DNA of 64,000 bases, from NCBI GenBank assembly GCA_965219915.1, contig OZ244794.1, positions 3,410,001 through 3,474,000 on the forward strand, given 5' to 3'. The position numbers were made by a program, and so were the translations under genes. Positions 18,144-27,223 of this stretch are shown here, piece after piece (position 1 is the stretch's first letter; each line of letters begins with the position of its first letter). The DNA is from Bin80 sp965219915. Lineage in GTDB: Bacteria > Bacteroidota > Rhodothermia > Rhodothermales > Bin80. Under the pieces are notes generated by a model. That model worked only from the letters and a program-made list of their open reading frames with translations. It was not told the DNA's origin and did no database searches.

Positions 18144-18753
18144 CTCTCAAGAAACTCAGTTAATCAACATTGAAAATCATCCAATCAGATTGCTGGACGA
18201 TCAAGTAAATCTACTACGCAGTAGCCGAGGAAGTTGCTTTCACGCGAACAGTCATTCTGTCCACCTCTAGACGCTATTGGTGTTGGATTAAATGCAAGAT
18301 AACGCAACCACCGCTATGAGACTGTACAGTGCTCAAATTTACGGGGGGATGTCCCAAGATTAGAGATCAGCAGAGCTCTTCAAATGCATTTTCAGCGGTT
18401 GAAGGCAAGGGTTTTGCTCGCACGATTTTGGGAGGATAATAATGGATTTCGTGGGGCGATGGCCCAAATAGCCTACTTACAAAATACCCGTTTTTAGACC
18501 GAGTCTCCAATTTCACGCATGCTCGCACAGGGTCGTATCTAGTCGGTTGGAGAATCGCACTTGACCAAGAGCGCCCCAAGGTCGCTTAACCGCTGAAGAA
18601 CATGCTTCCGGCCATACTGTGCAAAAACGACAGCTGCGTCGGACATGTTGTAGATCGTTATCACCTGGACTATCCGCAGTGGCAATTCAACGAGAATTAT
18701 GCCGTCCTTGTGTTGCAGCTTACACTCAGAAATACAAATCTATTCCACCTCAA
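18144..18753. other. Gap between hydrolase and PKS genes, no gene seen
   Basis: About 610 bases on the minus strand between the hydrolase stop and the PKS start. A 70-codon frame at 18367-18579 has no recognisable content. The length suggests that the PKS has its own promoter or a long leader rather than being tightly coupled to the hydrolase gene. No hairpin with a T-tract was found. Confidence 0.45.
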
Positions 18754-19689
18754 TCAAGGCTTCATGAGGTTGTACTTTCTGAGAAACTCAACCACGACTT
18801 GCGCACATTGGGCAGGCTTTTCGAGCTGAAGAAGATGTGTCGATTCGGGTAAGAAATCATAGTCCACCTTAACAATATAGCTAAGGTCAAACGTTGGCAG
18901 ATAAGAATACGGTAATGTGGGGTCAGCTCCGAGAACCTTCACTGGACAACGGATGTGATCAAAGTCTGCGAGTACTGCAAAGCTCCCCGCGAATTCCAGT
19001 ATCCGCGCCTCATACTCGGGCGGACAGCACAGTTCAAATCCGTCGTGATCTGCAGATTCGCGTAATGTGGTTTCTGCCAAGAGTTCAAAAACCCCAGGAA
19101 GAACCCACTGAAAACTCGGCAGGTAAGGGATAATCTCTGCGAGATGCGCCTTGGTTGGAAACTTATTGGCACGCATCCGGGTCAACCCGGCATTACGAAT
19201 TGCTGCTGCCTCAAATTCAGCATAACCTCTACCGCCCTTGCAGATGGGAGGATCAAAGAGAACGAGACCCGAGAACAGATTCGGTCTAATGTGAGGTTGT
19301 ACAGCTACAAGAGCTGTCAAAGAGTGGTAAATCCCTACTCGCGGTTTACTGCCAAAATGAAGGTCAACCGCATCCAAAATCAACTCAAGATCCTGCGCAA
19401 ATGTCGGAAGATTGTGGTATTTCACATCCCCAACAGGATTCCAGCCGTGATTTCTGAGATCGTATACTATAACGTCAAAGTCCTCGAGAAAGAGCGACCA
19501 AAAGGGATAGTACAGATCTACCGCGAAACCATTTCCATGGCTCAAAACAAGGCGAGGGCCTGCTGGATTCCCGTGGCGGCGGATAACGACCTGGGAATCG
19601 TCACGCATACGCACTTCGTGGGCAGAGTTCGGCTGGGGTACGACCCAATTCCCGCCTTCAACCGCCATCTGCTCCTGTGATGGCTTCAT
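18754..19689 (-). CDS. Alpha/beta hydrolase in the PKS locus
   Basis: 311 residues with the alpha/beta-hydrolase core: the HGNGF oxyanion loop (51-55), the DLRNHG strand-turn (77-82), and a carboxy-terminal STHLLQLEKP segment carrying the probable catalytic His. The nucleophile elbow is unusual: the expected GxSxG reads Y121-H-S123-L-T125, keeping the Ser but replacing both glycines. No signal peptide. As the only hydrolase beside a PKS that lacks a thioesterase, it is the natural candidate for chain release or editing, but this rests on position alone. A second in-frame ATG at codon 8 is an alternative start. Confidence 0.88.
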   Translation of the reverse strand: MKPSQEQMAVEGGNWVVPQPNSAHEVRMRDDSQVVIRRHGNPAGPRLVLSHGNGFAVDLYYPFWSLFLEDFDVIVYDLRNHGWNPVGDVKYHNLPTFAQDLELILDAVDLHFGSKPRVGIYHSLTALVAVQPHIRPNLFSGLVLFDPPICKGGRGYAEFEAAAIRNAGLTRMRANKFPTKAHLAEIIPYLPSFQWVLPGVFELLAETTLRESADHDGFELCCPPEYEARILEFAGSFAVLADFDHIRCPVKVLGADPTLPYSYLPTFDLSYIVKVDYDFLPESTHLLQLEKPAQCAQVVVEFLRKYNLMKP

Positions 19690-19845
19690 CAGTCATTGAT
19701 AAAGTAATCCAGGAATCCAAATGAGCGATACCTAGCGCGCACTTCCCTGGCTCCTTGTACACAATACGAACAGCACACGAGCGACCGGACAACCTGTTAG
19801 GTAGTCTGACATCCCTGACCATAGCCAGGTGACACAACCCCCGTG

Positions 19846-19868
19846 CCCTTTGGTGAACCACCAAAGGG
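19846..19868. terminator. Perfect 10-bp hairpin between ACP and hydrolase genes
   Basis: CCCTTTGGTG and CACCAAAGGG form a perfect 10-base stem around an AAC loop, 36 bases after the ACP stop in its direction of transcription. No T-tract follows on either strand, so it may be a Rho-dependent end, a processing or stability stem, or an operator rather than a classical intrinsic terminator. It would help uncouple ACP expression from the hydrolase and PKS. Confidence 0.45.
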
Positions 19869-19903
19869 AAACCTAAACAATAAGACCTACACACAAACCG
19901 AGA

Positions 19904-20131
19904 CTAGCCGCCGGCCTCGATATGATCGACAACCGCTCGCATGCTCCCGAGGTTTACAGCGTCCTCGGGTGTGATGTTAACATTAAACTCCTTACAAACT
20001 TCCTTCAGGAAAGAAACGGCATCTACCGAGTTAATCCCGAGATCCGAGGCGCTGGAGTTTATTGCATCTGGATCGCTAATGCCAAGGTGCTGCTCCAAGA
20101 GAGATTGAAAACGCTGTTCTGTTGTTGCCAT
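19904..20131 (-). CDS. Free-standing acyl carrier protein
   Basis: 75 residues. The phosphopantetheine attachment motif is DLGINSVDAV with Ser35, in the normal position at the start of helix II, and the flanking acidic helices match the AcpP-type fold. It is the first gene of the minus-strand PKS locus (ACP, hydrolase, PKS). In fatty acid operons such a gene would sit next to fabF or fabD; none is here, so it is better seen as a dedicated carrier for the polyketide system: starter donor for KS1, acceptor for the ACP-less KS2 module, or substrate carrier for the hydrolase. These roles are inference. Confidence 0.93.
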   Translation of the reverse strand: MATTEQRFQSLLEQHLGISDPDAINSSASDLGINSVDAVSFLKEVCKEFNVNITPEDAVNLGSMRAVVDHIEAGG

Positions 20132-20511
20132 TATTACGTTGTACTTGTGGTTGATGATTAATCGCAGAGGCTGCTACCAGTCCGCGAGCCTAAACTCTGA
20201 ATATAATGAAAAACTTGCATATTTCATATCCTTCATTACTCTCGTCAGAACTTGGTTCTCTGTATTTAAGTCTCCATCAATAAACTATCCCAGTGCAGGC
20301 ATCCTGATCCGCGGATTCAGCAACAAGTCAATTAAATACTTGAATCACAATACTTCCAAAATGACGACAGCATGTTCGCCAAGATGAGTTTCGCCAACTT
20401 CCTTCTTCGCCTCTGGATACATTCAACCCAAATACATATCAAATCCAAATAATCAATCTACACGAAAACCGATAGAACCATTGTATTTCTCCTGCCCCGC
20501 GCTTCCAGTTT
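20132..20511. other. Upstream region of the PKS locus, no gene seen
   Basis: About 380 AT-rich bases between the ACP start and the end of the TPM gene. It probably contains the main promoter of the PKS locus, but I could not define it. The TPM gene is transcribed toward it on the same strand. Confidence 0.45.
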
Positions 20512-21258
20512 TCAGAAGAGAAAATCTATACTCAGGTTCAGCACCTGTGCGTGTAGCGGTGTGGTCTGCGTAATGCGCCCCGTAAAACCTATTACATCTT
20601 CCACGGACAGCATCGGTACATCCATGGACACAATTAATCGAATTTCATTGCCCTCGTTGTCCATGGCGACCACCAGGTCCTCTTCAAAGCCCGTAATGAC
20701 GCAGTCCGTCATGAGGATACGCCCCACACTGCGCGACGAATCTGCCTGCACATCCGAGATACTCGTATAGTCGACATTCCAGGTTAGTGCACCAGCCCGG
20801 GTCATCAGCGACCTGAAACCCGACTCAAGGCCCGCCCGATACTCTCCCGTACCAAAAAAAGTCGCCATCTCTATTTTGATCGAATCCAGTACCTGGGGTG
20901 ACAGCTCCCATGCTATACCGTTACCTACAGTAATATGAACTAATCGCTCCATCGGGGCAAGGAGAACAATAATGCCATTATTGGTTTCTGGTGCACCCAG
21001 TTCCCAAGAGGCATATAGAGCCTCTGTGTACGCCTCTATTGACTGCTGCTGCAAGGATTCCACGGTTACTCCCACTAGTGCAACCGATGAACTGTCGTAA
21101 AAAGCCGATAACATATTCATCAGTGCATACTCATCTTCTGCCTCCAACACATCCGCTTGATCAACTATCCAGTCAGGTTCGAGCGGCTGATCGGCCGTCA
21201 TGCAGCCAAACAATATGACCGTGAGTAGAAAAAACACGATATGCGTCCACATGCTCAT
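20512..21258 (-). CDS. TPM-domain lipoprotein
   Basis: 248 residues with a lipoprotein signal (LTVILFGC). Residues about 28-155 form a TPM (YgcG/Psb32-type) domain: the start WIVDQADVLEAEDEYALMN, the central NNGIIVLLAP strand and the VGNGIAWELSP segment are characteristic. TPM domains are envelope-exposed, metal-binding folds seen in photosystem repair and in proteins of unknown bacterial function. The carboxy-terminal ~90 residues are a beta-rich module with no family I recognise. hisI follows upstream on the same strand with a gap of about 180 bases. Confidence 0.85.
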   Translation of the reverse strand: MSMWTHIVFFLLTVILFGCMTADQPLEPDWIVDQADVLEAEDEYALMNMLSAFYDSSSVALVGVTVESLQQQSIEAYTEALYASWELGAPETNNGIIVLLAPMERLVHITVGNGIAWELSPQVLDSIKIEMATFFGTGEYRAGLESGFRSLMTRAGALTWNVDYTSISDVQADSSRSVGRILMTDCVITGFEEDLVVAMDNEGNEIRLIVSMDVPMLSVEDVIGFTGRITQTTPLHAQVLNLSIDFLF

Positions 21259-21434
21259 CGGCCGAATCCCGCTGGAAAGTTGTAGGAAGATAAATAGTAG
21301 TAATTTGCCTGTCTTGTCGCAACATAAACAACCAAACTACCGTGTCCTGTAGACGCACGTATATCATGCAAATGCCGACATCCAGTGCTGTCACCTGATA
21401 TAAACCTCCTGGGATATCCAACAATCGGCGTGTT

Positions 21435-21791
21435 TCATGCTTCCAGTTTCCGGTGGAAACATGTTCTAGCCCCAGTATGACATGCCCCACTACCTTCCTG
21501 TTTCACTTCAAACAGCAGCGCGTCTCCATCGCAATCTAATCTTATGGATCTTACCCTTTGGAACTGACCGCTTGTTTGACCTTTGATCCAGACGCACTTC
21601 CGAGATCGACTCCAGTACGTCATGGTACCAGTTTCTATCGTTTGCACCAATGTAGCCCGATTCATGTAAGCTACCATTAATACCTCATGTGTGCTTACAT
21701 CCTGAACAACGGTTGTTATAAGGCCATTTTTAGTAAATACCGCATCAGCCATCTTTGCGGTTATAAGTTTGTCCATTTTTTGGATTTTCAT
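21435..21791 (-). CDS. hisI: Phosphoribosyl-AMP cyclohydrolase
   Basis: Up to 118 residues, the usual size of a stand-alone HisI. Signature residues are present: GQTSG, the metal-binding DCDGDALL segment, and the paired Cys of GACHTGARTCF. It hydrolyses the adenine ring of phosphoribosyl-AMP in histidine synthesis. It is not fused to HisE, and no other his gene is in the window, so the pathway is scattered. Starts at 21791, 21776 or 21752 are all possible; none has a strong ribosome binding site. Confidence 0.93.
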   Translation of the reverse strand: MKIQKMDKLITAKMADAVFTKNGLITTVVQDVSTHEVLMVAYMNRATLVQTIETGTMTYWSRSRKCVWIKGQTSGQFQRVRSIRLDCDGDALLFEVKQEGSGACHTGARTCFHRKLEA

Positions 21792-21861
21792 TGCTAATGG
21801 GGACCTTTATGTAAAAGAGATGTAGGACAGGCAATCCCTACATCACAGTTAATACCCGTGC

Positions 21862-22104
21862 ATGCTGCGAAAGTTATTCATATTGCCGATACGGGCTTAT
21901 CAGTTGTTGATGGCTCCGCATCTGCCCAATGCATGCCGCTACACACCTTCATGCTCAAATTATGCCATTCAGGCCATTAACCAGTATGGTATACTTAAAG
22001 GGATAGTTTTGGGAATTTGGCGCTTAATGCGATGCAATCCGTGGGCAAAACACGGATACGACCCTCCGAGATGGTTCGGTGAACATTCTGCTGTGGACCA
22101 ATGA
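21862..22104 (+). CDS. yidD: Membrane protein insertion efficiency factor YidD
   Basis: 80 residues. The conserved core is present (IRAYQLLMAP, then CRYTPSCSNYAIQAI, then NPWAKHGYDP), including the three Cys typical of the family. YidD is a small inner-membrane-associated protein that assists YidC in inserting membrane proteins; in many genomes it sits by rnpA/yidC, but here it stands alone ahead of a moaB-like gene with a 4-base overlap. It is divergent from hisI. Confidence 0.95.
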   Translation: MLRKLFILPIRAYQLLMAPHLPNACRYTPSCSNYAIQAINQYGILKGIVLGIWRLMRCNPWAKHGYDPPRWFGEHSAVDQ

Positions 22105-22595
22105 GTTGTCACGAATCCTATGCTCCCACCATATTACGGTTCGCACTGATTACAGTCAGCGACACACGAAAGAAAACCACAGACATAAGTGGCCTCCATA
22201 TGGCAAACCTGATCACAGAAAATGGCCACGAGATAACCTCACAATCAATCATACCGGATGAACCGACCATAATAAAGGAGGTCATTCGTGCACAATCCGG
22301 GGAAGCAGATGTGTTATGCCTAAGTGGTGGAACGGGCATTAGCCGCAGAGATCAAACTTACGAAGCCGTCAGTGCACTGCTGGACAGAACCTTGCCGGGC
22401 TTCGGCGAACTTTTTCGCATGCTTTCCTGGCAACAGGTTGGCAGTAAAGCCATGCTCTCCCGAGCGATTGCCGGGATATACGGTAGATTAGTCGTTTTTG
22501 CTCTTCCAGGCTCGCCTAAAGCCGTTGTGTTGGCAATGGAAGAATTAATACTCCCTGAAGCCCGACATATAGTTTCTGAATTGCGTAAACATTGA
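22101..22595 (+). CDS. moaB: MoaB/MogA-type molybdopterin adenylyltransferase-like protein
   Basis: 164 residues. It has the molybdopterin-binding fold hallmarks: ALITVSDTR at the first strand, the GGTGISRRDQTYEA loop, and LPGSPKAVVLAMEE near the end. MoaB/MogA proteins adenylate molybdopterin before metal insertion. The start overlaps yidD by four bases. No other moa/moe gene is in the window, so involvement in Mo cofactor synthesis is from family only. Confidence 0.9.
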   Translation: MSCHESYAPTILRFALITVSDTRKKTTDISGLHMANLITENGHEITSQSIIPDEPTIIKEVIRAQSGEADVLCLSGGTGISRRDQTYEAVSALLDRTLPGFGELFRMLSWQQVGSKAMLSRAIAGIYGRLVVFALPGSPKAVVLAMEELILPEARHIVSELRKH

Positions 22596-23201
22596 TTGAT
22601 GAAAACAATCGTCGGATTGCTGGTTGCCGGTTGCTGGAGCTTTATTCCTGTACTTGTGTCGTCCGCACAGGAGTTGCCTACAAACGCACAGCTATTCGAA
22701 AATTTGGGCCTTGAGTGTTTGGGAGATGTCCCCCACGCGGCAGACTCCCTCACTCTGGTTCCTCCCTCAAACCTCCCCTACCTGACGAGTGCACTGATTC
22801 AACATTGGCAGCAGCAAGGTACTGAACTCTATTCCACCGACTCTCTTAGAACATCAAAGCCTTACTTTTCACTTTCCTGGGAAATTTCCAGGGCCACCAT
22901 TACCTACACGCGAGCGGGCCGCAGAACGATTTCCCGCTCGGCAGAACTGGATCTGCGTTACTCATTCCTGGGAAAGGACGGAGAGTTCCTTGTACATGAC
23001 TCCTGCCAACGAGCCTTCTCGGACAGGATTCCGAAGGGCATTGTTGAACAGCTTGAGTCACCTGCCTACCCGGAAACTCAAGCAGAGCTCCCCCCGGAAA
23101 GCTGGATTCGCCGGTACCTGGAACCCGTCGTATTGGCCGCAGCGACAGGATTGGCTGCATTTCTGTTTTTCAATCTGAGAAGCAAACGTGTTGACCCGTA
23201 G
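22596..23201 (+). CDS. Envelope protein of unknown function with C-terminal TM helix
   Basis: 201 residues. It has a signal peptide (about 1-24), a periplasmic middle part with mixed strands, and a single hydrophobic helix near 175-193 followed by a basic tail (RSKR), predicting a periplasmic domain anchored with its end in the cytoplasm. No family recognised. It directly abuts the moaB-like stop codon and overlaps the Ig-like lipoprotein gene by 14 bases, so these are probably one transcript. Confidence 0.75.
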   Translation: MMKTIVGLLVAGCWSFIPVLVSSAQELPTNAQLFENLGLECLGDVPHAADSLTLVPPSNLPYLTSALIQHWQQQGTELYSTDSLRTSKPYFSLSWEISRATITYTRAGRRTISRSAELDLRYSFLGKDGEFLVHDSCQRAFSDRIPKGIVEQLESPAYPETQAELPPESWIRRYLEPVVLAAATGLAAFLFFNLRSKRVDP

Positions 23202-24846
23202 TATAGTACTCGCAGGAATGATTCTGGTCTGCGGCTGCGCAGAGCCTCGTCCTCCGACAGGAGGTCCACGCGATGAGACTCCACCCCAACTCGTATCTGT
23301 GGACCCCGCGCACGAATCAGTTAATGTACCTCCGACAACCCAGTTAAAATTGACTTTTTCGGAGTATGTGAACCAGGCTTCCTTTGTACGTGCACTATCC
23401 ATCACCCCAGCACCTCAAGGCCGCTTGCGTATGAGGTGGCGTAGAAGGTCAGTTACTGTACAATTTACCGAACCACTGCGAGACTCTACCACTTACGTGG
23501 CTACACTCAGCGATGAATTTAGAGACTGGCAGGGGGTTCGACTCACCCGTCCACTGTCCTTTGCTTTTGCCACTGGGCCCGTGATTGACCAGGGGAGATT
23601 GTATGGCCGCGTGATTGATCCCACAAAAGGCAAACCCGTCGCCGGTCTACCAGTTCTTGTATTCAACCCCGGTGAAGAAGTAAATGGCATACCAGCATAC
23701 CAAACACAAACTGATTCTGACGGGCAATTTGGACTCAGAAATGTACGCGAGTCTGATTTTTTCATCTTGGGACTAAAGGACGCCAACCGTAACCTCAGAG
23801 CGGATGATGGCGAACAGTTTGCCGTCCCGCCAAACCCATTGATTAAAGCCACTCCTGATACAATTGAACAATTTTTGGACTGGGTGTACACAAAAGTGGA
23901 CACGGTACGACCTGTCATAGAACGAGTGCGCGCTACTTCAAACAGACTTGTTGAGGTCCGCTATAGCGAAAGTGTCTTCCTGTCTGATCTGTCGGGAGAA
24001 TCTTGGGCGATCACAGATTCAGTTGATAATACACCCGTCGCAGTGCATTCCAGTTATCAACTGGACACGGATACGCGCGTAGTATATCTGATGACTGATG
24101 CACTGCAAGAACGCTCCTATGCGCTTCTTCCAGACGCTTCGGTGCGGGACTCTAGCGACAATACCGCATTTATAGAGACCCTTCATTTCGCAGGAAGTAC
24201 ACGCATGCAGCAAATTGAACCTCGTTTCGAACGGTTTCTGCCAACCAGTACGGAAGATACATATGAATTGGCGCCTTGGGAAACACCAACGGTTGTCTTT
24301 AATCGGCCGCTTGCTCCTCCGATTCTGGACAGTCTGGTGACTGTACAGGATTCAACCGGAACGCCTGTGACCTTCGAAAGCCCCTCTTCCAATGGAACGA
24401 GTTATAATTTGCTATTTCTGGATGACCCAGCACAGGTGTATCGCATCGCCGTGTCGGATCCAGACAGCACCCGGATTCGATACTTCAAACGGCTGGGACC
24501 TCGCGAACTCGGAAGCTTTAGTGGTATTGCAACTCCACCTGGAGACAGTGTCGTAGTTATACTTACGGATTCAAATGGTCTGGTGATTTCAACTACTCAT
24601 CCAAATTCAACTGGCGCATTCACGTTTGTTGATCTTCCGCAAAACACCTATCGCTTGCGTGCTTTCATTGATCGTAATCGAAATGGTAACTGGGATGGTG
24701 GCATGATCCGTCCCTACATGCCGGCCGAGCCCATCACCTGGATGCCCGAACCTGTTACGATCCGCCCGCGCTGGGATACCGTGTTGGGAGATACACTCCG
24801 TATCGGCACCTTGTCTGTGGGTTCTGTATCATTCTCTGATCAGTAG
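23188..24846 (+). CDS. Lipoprotein with SbsA-type Ig-like domain (Big_5)
   Basis: 552 residues from a GTG at 23188 (a TTG directly after it is possible). Lipobox VCGCAEP, followed by PPTGGPRDETPPQLV, a motif recurrent at the mature end of Bacteroidota Ig-like lipoproteins. The first ~100 mature residues are a Big_5 domain (VNVPPTTQLKLTFSEYV), followed by carboxypeptidase-regulatory-like beta domains (GLPVLVF.., LRAFIDRNRNGNWD). It is probably a surface or outer-membrane-anchored structural protein. It overlaps the upstream gene and is followed after nine bases by nnr. Confidence 0.88.
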   Translation: MLTRSIVLAGMILVCGCAEPRPPTGGPRDETPPQLVSVDPAHESVNVPPTTQLKLTFSEYVNQASFVRALSITPAPQGRLRMRWRRRSVTVQFTEPLRDSTTYVATLSDEFRDWQGVRLTRPLSFAFATGPVIDQGRLYGRVIDPTKGKPVAGLPVLVFNPGEEVNGIPAYQTQTDSDGQFGLRNVRESDFFILGLKDANRNLRADDGEQFAVPPNPLIKATPDTIEQFLDWVYTKVDTVRPVIERVRATSNRLVEVRYSESVFLSDLSGESWAITDSVDNTPVAVHSSYQLDTDTRVVYLMTDALQERSYALLPDASVRDSSDNTAFIETLHFAGSTRMQQIEPRFERFLPTSTEDTYELAPWETPTVVFNRPLAPPILDSLVTVQDSTGTPVTFESPSSNGTSYNLLFLDDPAQVYRIAVSDPDSTRIRYFKRLGPRELGSFSGIATPPGDSVVVILTDSNGLVISTTHPNSTGAFTFVDLPQNTYRLRAFIDRNRNGNWDGGMIRPYMPAEPITWMPEPVTIRPRWDTVLGDTLRIGTLSVGSVSFSDQ

Positions 24847-24855
24847 ATCTATCAA

Positions 24856-26463
24856 ATGGAACTACAAACAGGTAACAAGTCTGTTCTTGATGCCGACCCG
24901 CTGCTTGCGGGGTTTCTTCCGCTCGTGTGCGCAGACGGCCAGAAAGTACTTGATCATCTGACCATTGAGGAATTTGGAATTCCTCCGTTCACATTAATGG
25001 AAAATGCGGGACGGGGTGCAGCGCTCATCATTGAGCAAAGTTACGGCCCAATGCCCGGACGCAAGGTAGTTGTGTACTGCGGCAGTGGCAACAACGGGGG
25101 GGATGGTTATGTTGTTGCACGCATACTGTATAACCGGGGGGCACATGTATCTGTCTTTTCTTTGAAGCCTCCCGCCAGCCCCGAGGCAAAAAATCATTGG
25201 CAGTTGCTCCAAAAGCTGCAATCTTCCGATCGTTCGAACCGGCTGCAGCTTAATCCTGCTACTCACGAAGGACCCCGCACAGCAGACCTACACATCGATG
25301 CCCTATTCGGAATAGGGATCAACCGTCCATTGAAAGGCATGGCTGCTGAACTGGTTGAGCGATTGAATGCAACAGATGCTCCCGTGATTGCCTTGGATAT
25401 CCCATCTGGACTGGATGCCGATCTGGGGTTGCCGCATGGTACGGCAGTACGTGCGGACTTAACGTTGACATTTAATTCGTATAAGCCGGGATTTTTCCTG
25501 GGAAAAGGACCGGCATACACTGGCCACGTAAGTGTTGTCCACATCGGTATTCCTCCGTCACTACTGACCTATGATGCAGTGGGCCCAGTGGACTGGATTT
25601 CCACCGATGAGGCGATCTCCTCCGCTATTCCCAGACGGGATTCGCAGGCACATAAGTACAGTGCCGGGATGGTTCTCGTGATTGGTGGATCTCCGGGGTT
25701 ATCGGGGGCTCCCGTACTATCTGCGCGCGCAGCTGCGCGCATCGGAGCAGGTTATGTCGCCTGTGCTGTGCCAAAAAGCATTCAGCCTATCCTAGCAGGG
25801 ACAATGACCGAAATCCCGGCAATCGGTTTACGTGAAAGCTCTGACGGTGGAATTAAAACCGAGGCTGCAATGCATACCCTTCAGCCGTGGCTTGCCAAGG
25901 CGAATGCATTGGTTATTGGCCCTGGCTTAGGCCGAAATCCCAATACTCAGCAGTTCATTCGTGCCGTGTTGCGGGAATGCTCTGTTCCTGTTGTTGTGGA
26001 CGCTGATGCATTAGTCACTGCTACCGAACTCCTAAGTATTCAAGGTGAACCACGAAACTGGATCCTCACACCTCACGCTGGGGAATTCAAACGTATGACC
26101 AAAAGCAAGGACCTCAGTCGTGACCGACTTCATTTGGCGCGCGAATGGGCATCAAACTGGAACTGTACGCTGATACTCAAAGGATTCCCCAGCATTATCG
26201 GACTTACCGCAGAGCGGGCCGTGGTATGCAGTACCGGAAATCCTGCACTCGCCACAGCCGGAACGGGGGATGTTTTGTCGGGCTTATGTGGCGGCTTGCT
26301 TGCCCAAGGCTGCAGTCCATCAACCGCAGCAGTTTGTGCTACACACATTGGCGGAAAGACTGCAGATCAATACACTGAAAGAAACCACCCCGGCACGATG
26401 ATTGCTGGAGATATGGTTGATGGAATCTCTGACGCGCTGAATTCGTTACTGAGGGAAACATAA
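24856..26463 (+). CDS. nnr: Bifunctional NAD(P)HX epimerase/dehydratase
   Basis: 535 residues combining both NAD(P)HX repair activities. The amino-terminal half is the YjeF_N epimerase (ENAGRGAA; GSGNNGGDGYVVARIL; DIPSGLDAD). The carboxy-terminal half is the ADP/ATP-dependent dehydratase with ribokinase-like fold (VLVIGGSPGLSGAPVLSARAA start, LTPHAGEF, and GTGDVLSG near the end). The two halves repair hydrated NADH/NADPH to usable cofactor. The fusion is the common bacterial form. Confidence 0.95.
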   Translation: MELQTGNKSVLDADPLLAGFLPLVCADGQKVLDHLTIEEFGIPPFTLMENAGRGAALIIEQSYGPMPGRKVVVYCGSGNNGGDGYVVARILYNRGAHVSVFSLKPPASPEAKNHWQLLQKLQSSDRSNRLQLNPATHEGPRTADLHIDALFGIGINRPLKGMAAELVERLNATDAPVIALDIPSGLDADLGLPHGTAVRADLTLTFNSYKPGFFLGKGPAYTGHVSVVHIGIPPSLLTYDAVGPVDWISTDEAISSAIPRRDSQAHKYSAGMVLVIGGSPGLSGAPVLSARAAARIGAGYVACAVPKSIQPILAGTMTEIPAIGLRESSDGGIKTEAAMHTLQPWLAKANALVIGPGLGRNPNTQQFIRAVLRECSVPVVVDADALVTATELLSIQGEPRNWILTPHAGEFKRMTKSKDLSRDRLHLAREWASNWNCTLILKGFPSIIGLTAERAVVCSTGNPALATAGTGDVLSGLCGGLLAQGCSPSTAAVCATHIGGKTADQYTERNHPGTMIAGDMVDGISDALNSLLRET

Positions 26464-26557
26464 TGGCGCTTGATTCCTTCACTGACGAGAATCATGTGGT
26501 ACATGTTTTCGATTTTTGTCTTAAATTCTGCATCCGGTAACCCAAAAACAAATACTC

Positions 26558-27223
26558 ATGGCATTGCGTAAATCCCCCAAGGCCGATCTGAAAAGGACAT
26601 ATGGTTTCTTCGTACAGGTTGGCATGATCGCTTCACTCCTTCTGCTGATTCTGGCATTCAATGCAAGTCTGGAACGCGGAGATGCTATGGAGATTGAGCA
26701 GATTGAGCAGGAGGTTGTCCAGATGGAAGAGATTTTGCAGACTGAGCAAATCCAAAAACCACCTCCACCACCACGTCCACCGGTGCCCGTAGAGGTTCCA
26801 AACGATGAGATCCTCGATGATGATGACTTGGATCTTGATGCCTCGCTAGACTTGGATGCTCCGATCAACGTACCTCCTCCGCCTCCTCCGCCAGACGAGG
26901 AAGTGATCGAGGAAGAGCCAGAATTCTTCGAAATTGTTGAGGATGAACCAGTACTGATTGGTGGTATCGCCGGACTCCAGGCCAAAGCGAAGTATCCAGA
27001 GATCGCTCGTAAGGCCAATGTTGAAGGCCGCGTAATTGTTCAGTTTATCGTTGACGAAAATGGCAATGTGCGTGAGCCCACGATCCTTCGTGGCATTGGT
27101 GGTGGATGCGACCAGGAGGCTATTAGACTCATCATGGAAGAGGCGGAGTTTATTCCCGGGCGTCAGCGCGGGCGTGCCGTACCGGTGAGGACGTCCCTCC
27201 CGATCATGTTCAAGTTGCGTTGA
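26558..27223 (+). CDS. TonB-family energy transducer
   Basis: 221 residues. It has one transmembrane helix at about 15-35 with a short cytoplasmic basic start, then a periplasmic linker with proline-rich segments (about 67-78 and 106-116) separated by an Asp-rich patch, and a TonB_C domain from about 130 (YPEIARKANVEGRVIVQFIV). This is the complete layout of a functional TonB: inner membrane anchor, spanning linker, receptor-contacting tip. No ExbB/ExbD is nearby. The final domain is very close to the repeats of the protein at 30005, suggesting local gene duplication. Confidence 0.93.
   Translation: MALRKSPKADLKRTYGFFVQVGMIASLLLLILAFNASLERGDAMEIEQIEQEVVQMEEILQTEQIQKPPPPPRPPVPVEVPNDEILDDDDLDLDASLDLDAPINVPPPPPPPDEEVIEEEPEFFEIVEDEPVLIGGIAGLQAKAKYPEIARKANVEGRVIVQFIVDENGNVREPTILRGIGGGCDQEAIRLIMEEAEFIPGRQRGRAVPVRTSLPIMFKLR

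Noticed and set aside
18367..18579. 70-codon minus-strand frame between hydrolase and PKS
   Set aside because: No ribosome binding site or family resemblance; it could be chance in a 610-base gap.
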